From contig CAZDOD010000052.1 in the NCBI GenBank assembly GCA_964506935.1, positions 1 to 16,649 of the forward strand: a stretch of 16,649 bases of DNA, in the 5' to 3' direction. Origin of the DNA: CAZDOD01 sp964506935. GTDB taxonomy: Bacteria > Desulfobacterota > Zymogenia > Zymogenales > Zymogenaceae. The notes under the pieces were generated by a model that saw nothing but the letters and a program-made list of their open reading frames with translations, had not been told where the DNA came from and did not search any database. This document shows positions 13,375 to 16,649 of this stretch, in pieces; positions within the stretch are counted from its first letter, which is position 1; each line of letters starts with the position of its first letter. The position numbers and the translations under genes were made by a program.

Positions 13375-14768
13375 GATATTTTTTCCCACTTATCGTCGTT
13401 GTCGTAATATTTTACGGCTTATTTGCGTTTCCCATAGACGGCGCCATCGAAAGGGGTGGTGTGGCGGTCGCCTTCGGCTTCCTTATGATATCGGCCTACT
13501 TTGTGGGTAAAATAGTCGAGAGAGTAAAATTACCGAAAATTACCGGCTATATCGCCTGCGGAATCCTATTTGGACCACACTTTTTAAATTTCATAGACGC
13601 CCGGACGGTCTCTGAGCTTCGCTTCATTGATGGCCTCGCCCTTACATTTATCGCCCTTGCGGCCGGCGGCGAGTTGAAAATTCGAGGGCTCAAAGAGAGA
13701 GCGAAGGCGATTACCATCACGATAGTCCTTCAGATTGCTGCCGTCTTTTTGGGGACGATAGTTCTTGTGTTTCTGTTAGGGCCAAGTTTCGGCCTTGTCC
13801 CGAAGGACGGTTTTTTTATAACGCTGTCAGTCGGTCTAATTTGTGCATCGGTCATGTCGGCCCGCTCACCCTCAACGATGATGGCGGTGATAAGCGAGAC
13901 GAGGGCCGAGGGACCCTTTACCGAAACCGTTATGGGCGTGACGGTGGTAATGGATGTGGTCGTCCTAGTACTTTTTTCCCTCTCCGTCGCCGTAAGTAGT
14001 CTACTCATCTACTCCGGGTCATCGTTAAATTCAAAACTCGCTTTTGTCCTCATTTTTGAGATCGGTGGTGCACTCGCCGTAGGCGGCTTATTGGGTTTGG
14101 GGCTTATCCTCTATATTAGATACATAAATAAAGATCTCTCGATAATCCTCCTCCTTTTGGCAATCCTGGTTACCAGCACATCCCATTTCATCTCCGATCT
14201 TTTCGGTGATAATTCAGGATTCGCCTTTTATCTAAATCCACTACTGATATGTATCACTACGGGTTTTGTAGTGGAGAATTTTTCTCCACAGGGGGAAGAG
14301 CTTCTAAAGACGATTGATGAAAGCTCGCTCCCACTCTATGTCGTCTTCTTTGCACTTGCGGGGACATCTTTGAATCTGGGAGTTCTGGCAAAGGCGTGGC
14401 CCATGGCAATCCTTTTGGTCATGTATCGCCTTTTTGCCCTCTGGATGGGCAGCCGAATAACGGGGAGTATCGTTAAAGACCCCGTGCCCATGAGCCGCTG
14501 GATGGGTGTATCATATATGGCTCAGGCCGGTGTCTCTATAGGGCTTGCCTCGGAAATAGCGAAAAATTTCCCCGACTGGGGGATACCCTTGGCATCGATA
14601 ATCCTATCGGTCGTGGCTATAAACCAACTCTTGGGCCCGGTTGCCCTAAAGCTCGCCCTGGAAAGGGTCGGAGAGGTCGGGAGAAGGGAAGTAAAGGGCA
14701 AAAAAATAAAATTGCCCGATAAAGGCCGCAAACCTTTAAGTGAAGTACAGGAGATCAACACCACCTAA
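13371..14768 (+). CDS. Cation/proton antiporter, CPA2 (KefB/NapA-like) family, second of pair
   Basis: A 465-aa polytopic membrane protein with about 13 hydrophobic segments. It carries the canonical N-terminal LPKITGYIACGILFGPHF (54-71), the ARSPSTMMAVISETRAEGPF loop (164-183) and the core helix VTVVMDVVVLVLFSL with D195, the likely ion-binding aspartate. The late helix FFALAGTSLNLGVL precedes the YMAQAGVSIGLASEI segment. No regulatory RCK/TrkA-N domain follows, only a short basic tail (GRREVKGKKIKLPDKGRK). Translation starts at TTG, coupled to the upstream antiporter. It faces the convergent F0 ATP synthase genes 42 bp away. Its motifs are closer to the KefB/C pattern than the first gene's. 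Na+ or K+ exchange is plausible but not readable. Confidence 0.87.
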   Translation: MRYFFPLIVVVVIFYGLFAFPIDGAIERGGVAVAFGFLMISAYFVGKIVERVKLPKITGYIACGILFGPHFLNFIDARTVSELRFIDGLALTFIALAAGGELKIRGLKERAKAITITIVLQIAAVFLGTIVLVFLLGPSFGLVPKDGFFITLSVGLICASVMSARSPSTMMAVISETRAEGPFTETVMGVTVVMDVVVLVLFSLSVAVSSLLIYSGSSLNSKLAFVLIFEIGGALAVGGLLGLGLILYIRYINKDLSIILLLLAILVTSTSHFISDLFGDNSGFAFYLNPLLICITTGFVVENFSPQGEELLKTIDESSLPLYVVFFALAGTSLNLGVLAKAWPMAILLVMYRLFALWMGSRITGSIVKDPVPMSRWMGVSYMAQAGVSIGLASEIAKNFPDWGIPLASIILSVVAINQLLGPVALKLALERVGEVGRREVKGKKIKLPDKGRKPLSEVQEINTT

Positions 14769-14810
14769 AAAGTTTGAGATATGCGGCCTTATCTATCCCT
14801 TCCTCTTTTT

Positions 14811-15176
14811 TTAGAATCCAAATATTTTCAAAAACGGGTTGGCAAACAGCAACAACAGGGCAATTATCAGGGCGTAGATAGCAAGAGACTCTATCATAGC
14901 CAAACCGATCATCATGGTTGTGAGGATCCTGCCGTATGTGTCGGGATTTCTAGAGACACCCTCTACGGCGCCCCTGATGGCGTTACCCATACCGATGCCT
15001 GTCCCGTGGGAACCAATCCCCATGGCGATGCCGGCAGCGAGCACGACCGCCACGAAGAATGGAACATATTCAGGTTTTACCGTAACATCACCACTGCTAG
15101 GTTGCTGAGCCATGGCGACGACGGCTGTAAGGACCAGTGCCAATGTAAAAACGGTTAAAATCAATTTCTTGGTCAT
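14811..15176 (-). CDS. atpE: ATP synthase F0 subunit c with N-terminal signal-like extension
   Basis: The proteolipid of the F0 rotor ring. At 121 aa it is longer than the usual 75-90 because of an N-terminal signal-peptide-like stretch (TKKLILTVFTLALVLTAVVAMA, likely cut near AMA-QQ at 23-24). The hairpin follows: first helix with the glycine ladder GIGSHGTGIGMGNAIRGAVEG, polar loop SRNPD (75-79), second helix with the ion-binding carboxylate E96 in AMIESLAIY. S97 and Y101 are kept, as in sodium-type rings, but the TM1 glutamine of the Ilyobacter tartaricus motif is Met63 here. It is the last gene of a transcript after atpB (38-bp gap, GGAAAGGA ribosome site). No atpF or F1 gene follows. Confidence 0.93.
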   Translation of the reverse strand: MTKKLILTVFTLALVLTAVVAMAQQPSSGDVTVKPEYVPFFVAVVLAAGIAMGIGSHGTGIGMGNAIRGAVEGVSRNPDTYGRILTTMMIGLAMIESLAIYALIIALLLLFANPFLKIFGF

Positions 15177-15214
15177 AAGAGATTTCCTTTCCTAAATTTT
15201 TTTTGTTGTCATAG

Positions 15215-15886
15215 TTAGTGCGCCTCCTCCAATGCCCCGCTGATGTAGAGCATCGTAAGCAGGACAAAAACGAAGGTCTGAAGAAGGCTGGTCAGGATCA
15301 TCAAGAACATCATCGGGAGCGGAATGAAATAGGGGGCCAGAAAGAGAAGGACGAAGATAGCCAGATCCTCTCCTCTGATGTTACCGAAAAGCCTGAAAGA
15401 TAGAGAGAGCGGTCTTGATAGGTGACTGATGACCTCAATGGGAAACATTAGGGGTATCAACCACCAGACCGGACCTAAAAACTGCTTTATATATTTTACG
15501 CCATGGATCTTTACACCCACAACATGAGTAGTGAAAAAGACCACTAAAGCCAGGGCTATGGTGGTGTTCAAATCCGAGGTTGGGGAGTTAAAACCGGGTA
15601 TTATTCCGATTATGTTGGATGTGAAGATGAAAAAGGTCTCCGCTACCAGAAGGGGCATAAAGGCCTTGCCCTTCTCACCCATGACATCCACAATGAGATT
15701 ATTGAGTCCCAGGATAACAAGCTCGAGGACGTTTTGGGTGGCATTGGGTACAATAGATGCCCTCCTCATCGTGAGGTATGCCAGAAGTGTCAAAAAAATC
15801 ATTACAAGCCACGTAAAAGTCACGTGCGGGGAGTGCTCGAGTCCGGGTATCTTTAAGAAGTCTAAAAGCAGTAGAGGATGTTCCAC
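15215..15886 (-). CDS. atpB: ATP synthase F0 subunit a
   Basis: A 223-aa membrane subunit that forms the proton half-channels against the c ring. The essential arginine is R165 in LSLSFRLFGNI. E151 in FPIEVISH and the C-terminal YISGALEEAH give the other channel residues. About five to six membrane helices are visible. The N-terminus EHP..LLDF..IPG..HSPHV is typical of the short delta-type a subunits. The start is GTG with AGAGGAG 9 nt upstream, 4 bp after the atpI stop, so translation is coupled. It is followed by atpE. Confidence 0.94.
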   Translation of the reverse strand: MEHPLLLLDFLKIPGLEHSPHVTFTWLVMIFLTLLAYLTMRRASIVPNATQNVLELVILGLNNLIVDVMGEKGKAFMPLLVAETFFIFTSNIIGIIPGFNSPTSDLNTTIALALVVFFTTHVVGVKIHGVKYIKQFLGPVWWLIPLMFPIEVISHLSRPLSLSFRLFGNIRGEDLAIFVLLFLAPYFIPLPMMFLMILTSLLQTFVFVLLTMLYISGALEEAH

Positions 15887-15890
15887 CAGA

Positions 15891-16298
15891 TTATGCTCCT
15901 CTCTCAGTTAAATACATGGCAATTGAAATAGTGATTGTGTTTATTATTACCACCGACGCACCGATAATGATTGCAATAGGGGCTGCCCACCCCCCCTTGA
16001 GTGCAAAGAAGATTATTACGCCGGAAATTAAGAGCCTGAGATAGAATCCCATTACCGCAAAAGGGATCATCCTTTTGGGGTATTCTTTTGTGGCCGCAGT
16101 GAGGATACCCTTAATAGACCTGTATAGACCAAGATGATTTAATATGGCTACTATACCCCCTATAAGGACTCCAAAGACGAAGCTCAATGATCCAATAAAA
16201 ACTCCAGCACAAATCAGGACAATTAATGTTATGATACTCCCAGCCCAGATGAGATTTAGAGTGTAAGTACCGCTATTTTTTACGGTTTCCTTTTTCAT
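15891..16298 (-). CDS. atpI: ATP synthase subunit I (AtpI)
   Basis: A 135-aa protein with four predicted membrane segments (two near residues 18-60, two near 80-130). It matches the ATP-synt_I family: a hydrophobic pair, the basic LYRSIKGI and KRMIPFAVMGFYLRLLISG loops, then a final hairpin. AtpI helps assemble the c ring or membrane insertion and is not a core catalytic subunit. The start is taken at ATG 16298, which follows GAAGGG and overlaps atpZ by 26 nt; an in-frame GTG at 16313 has a worse ribosome site. It is the second visible gene of the F0 cluster. Confidence 0.85.
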   Translation of the reverse strand: MKKETVKNSGTYTLNLIWAGSIITLIVLICAGVFIGSLSFVFGVLIGGIVAILNHLGLYRSIKGILTAATKEYPKRMIPFAVMGFYLRLLISGVIIFFALKGGWAAPIAIIIGASVVIINTITISIAMYLTERGA

Positions 16299-16527
16299 CG
16301 CTTTTCCCTTCACCTATCCCATATTTATAGAATATATAAAAAATATTCCTAAACCCCGCTACTACACCGAAGACCAAAAAAATGATTGTGAACCACGGGT
16401 GTGTCCCCAATCTCCTGTCGAGAAATATTCCTATAGCGAGGCCTATGAGGATAGCCAGCACCATAGAGAACCCCATGCTGCTTAGATGCATCATCTGCTT
16501 TATGAGCTTTTTATTTTCGTCTTTCAT
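16273..16527 (-). CDS. atpZ: AtpZ-like ATP synthase accessory membrane protein
   Basis: An 84-aa protein with two membrane helices (about 16-33 and 43-65) joined by IFLDRRLGTHPW, a signature of the AtpZ/ATPase_gene1 family (GxxxDxxxxTxPxF-like). AtpZ sits first in many F0 clusters and has been linked to ion handling or assembly of the enzyme. It is followed by atpI with a 26-nt overlap. The ATG has GGAG 5 nt upstream. The charged tail (GIGEGKSDEKGNRKK) is cytoplasmic. Confidence 0.83.
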   Translation of the reverse strand: MKDENKKLIKQMMHLSSMGFSMVLAILIGLAIGIFLDRRLGTHPWFTIIFLVFGVVAGFRNIFYIFYKYGIGEGKSDEKGNRKK

Positions 16528-16564
16528 TCGCTCTCCGATCTCGTCTCTTAAAAGGGTCCCGTTT

Positions 16565-16649
16565 TTATGTCGGCTGGAGCATGCCCTTTTTCGCCTCGGG
16601 GTTCTTTATCTCTTCTAAATCTCCGGTATCAACAGTATTTATAATGCCG
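16565..16649 (-). CDS. C-terminal end of an unidentified gene (partial)
   Basis: Twenty-seven codons run from the right edge to a TAA at 16565-16567: GIINTVDTGDLEEIKNPEAK followed by KGMLQPT. The phase is consistent and the sequence is clearly protein-like (charged, no stops). It ends 37 bp before atpZ on the same strand, so it may be the upstream member of the same transcript. No family can be named from this tail. Confidence 0.6.
   Translation of the reverse strand, partial: GIINTVDTGDLEEIKNPEAKKGMLQPT

Noticed and set aside
14769..14810. Bidirectional terminator between the second antiporter and atpE (AGATA/TATCT with a nearby T run)
   Set aside because: Only a 5-bp AT stem separated from the T run by 11 bp; too weak to call, though termination is expected in this convergent gap.
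14781..15158. Plus-strand 125-codon frame with many Gln/His/Asp
   Set aside because: Antisense to atpE, which has a complete subunit c signature.
1..16649. CRISPR array, insertion sequence, prophage, tRNA or rRNA
   Set aside because: No regularly spaced repeats, transposase or integrase motifs, terminal inverted repeats, or recognisable RNA gene cores were seen by reading.

Overview
The window looks like a chromosomal segment from an anaerobic Desulfobacterota/Deltaproteobacteria-like organism. This is inferred from gene content, not from any search. The pointers are an AhbB-type siroheme decarboxylase (alternative haem pathway), a 4-hydroxybutyryl-CoA dehydratase-like protein, a DUF4388-J-domain-TPR protein, a DksA/TraR zinc-finger protein beside a bactofilin, and an F0 gene cluster (atpZ-atpI-atpB-atpE) that ends without atpF or F1 genes. 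The subunit c has a signal-peptide-like extension. GTG and TTG starts are frequent. A run of 10 N at 11407-11416 marks an assembly join, so this is probably a scaffold from a draft or metagenome assembly.

Layout. 1-932 (minus): 5' portion of a 4-hydroxybutyryl-CoA dehydratase-family gene, preceded by a short remnant of an amidohydrolase gene (966-1151, minus) and a good promoter. 1507-5690 (plus): ABC ATPase, ABC-2 permease, DUF4388-J-domain-TPR protein and a branched-chain aminotransferase, closed by a hairpin terminator. 5842-6729 (plus): MBL-fold hydrolase. 6913-10222 (minus): DUF1178 protein, response-regulator diguanylate cyclase, PurQ-like amidotransferase, AhbB-like siroheme decarboxylase and a 78-aa stand-alone Lrp/AsnC ligand-binding domain. 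At least three separate promoters can be seen here. 10663-13374 and on to 14768 (plus): PH-like membrane protein, DksA-like protein (interrupted by the gap), bactofilin, then two overlapping CPA2-type cation/proton antiporters. 14811-16527 (minus): atpE, atpB, atpI, atpZ, followed at the edge by the C-terminal end of an unidentified gene.

How the genes fit together. The 1.5-5.7 kb block is tightly packed (a 4-bp TTGA overlap and short gaps) and probably co-transcribed. It joins an export-type ABC pair to a probable signalling or chaperone adaptor and an amino-acid enzyme; no shared pathway is obvious. At the right end the two antiporters converge on the F0 operon, so two machineries that handle transmembrane ion gradients sit side by side. 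Most other neighbours appear to be unrelated housekeeping genes. I see no CRISPR array, insertion sequence, prophage, rRNA or tRNA. No clearly new multi-gene system is evident. The points most worth following are the cysteine-rich motif in the dehydratase, the amidohydrolase remnant, the tandem antiporters, AhbB paired with a lone RAM domain, and the abnormal GC-rich sequence at the DksA gap.
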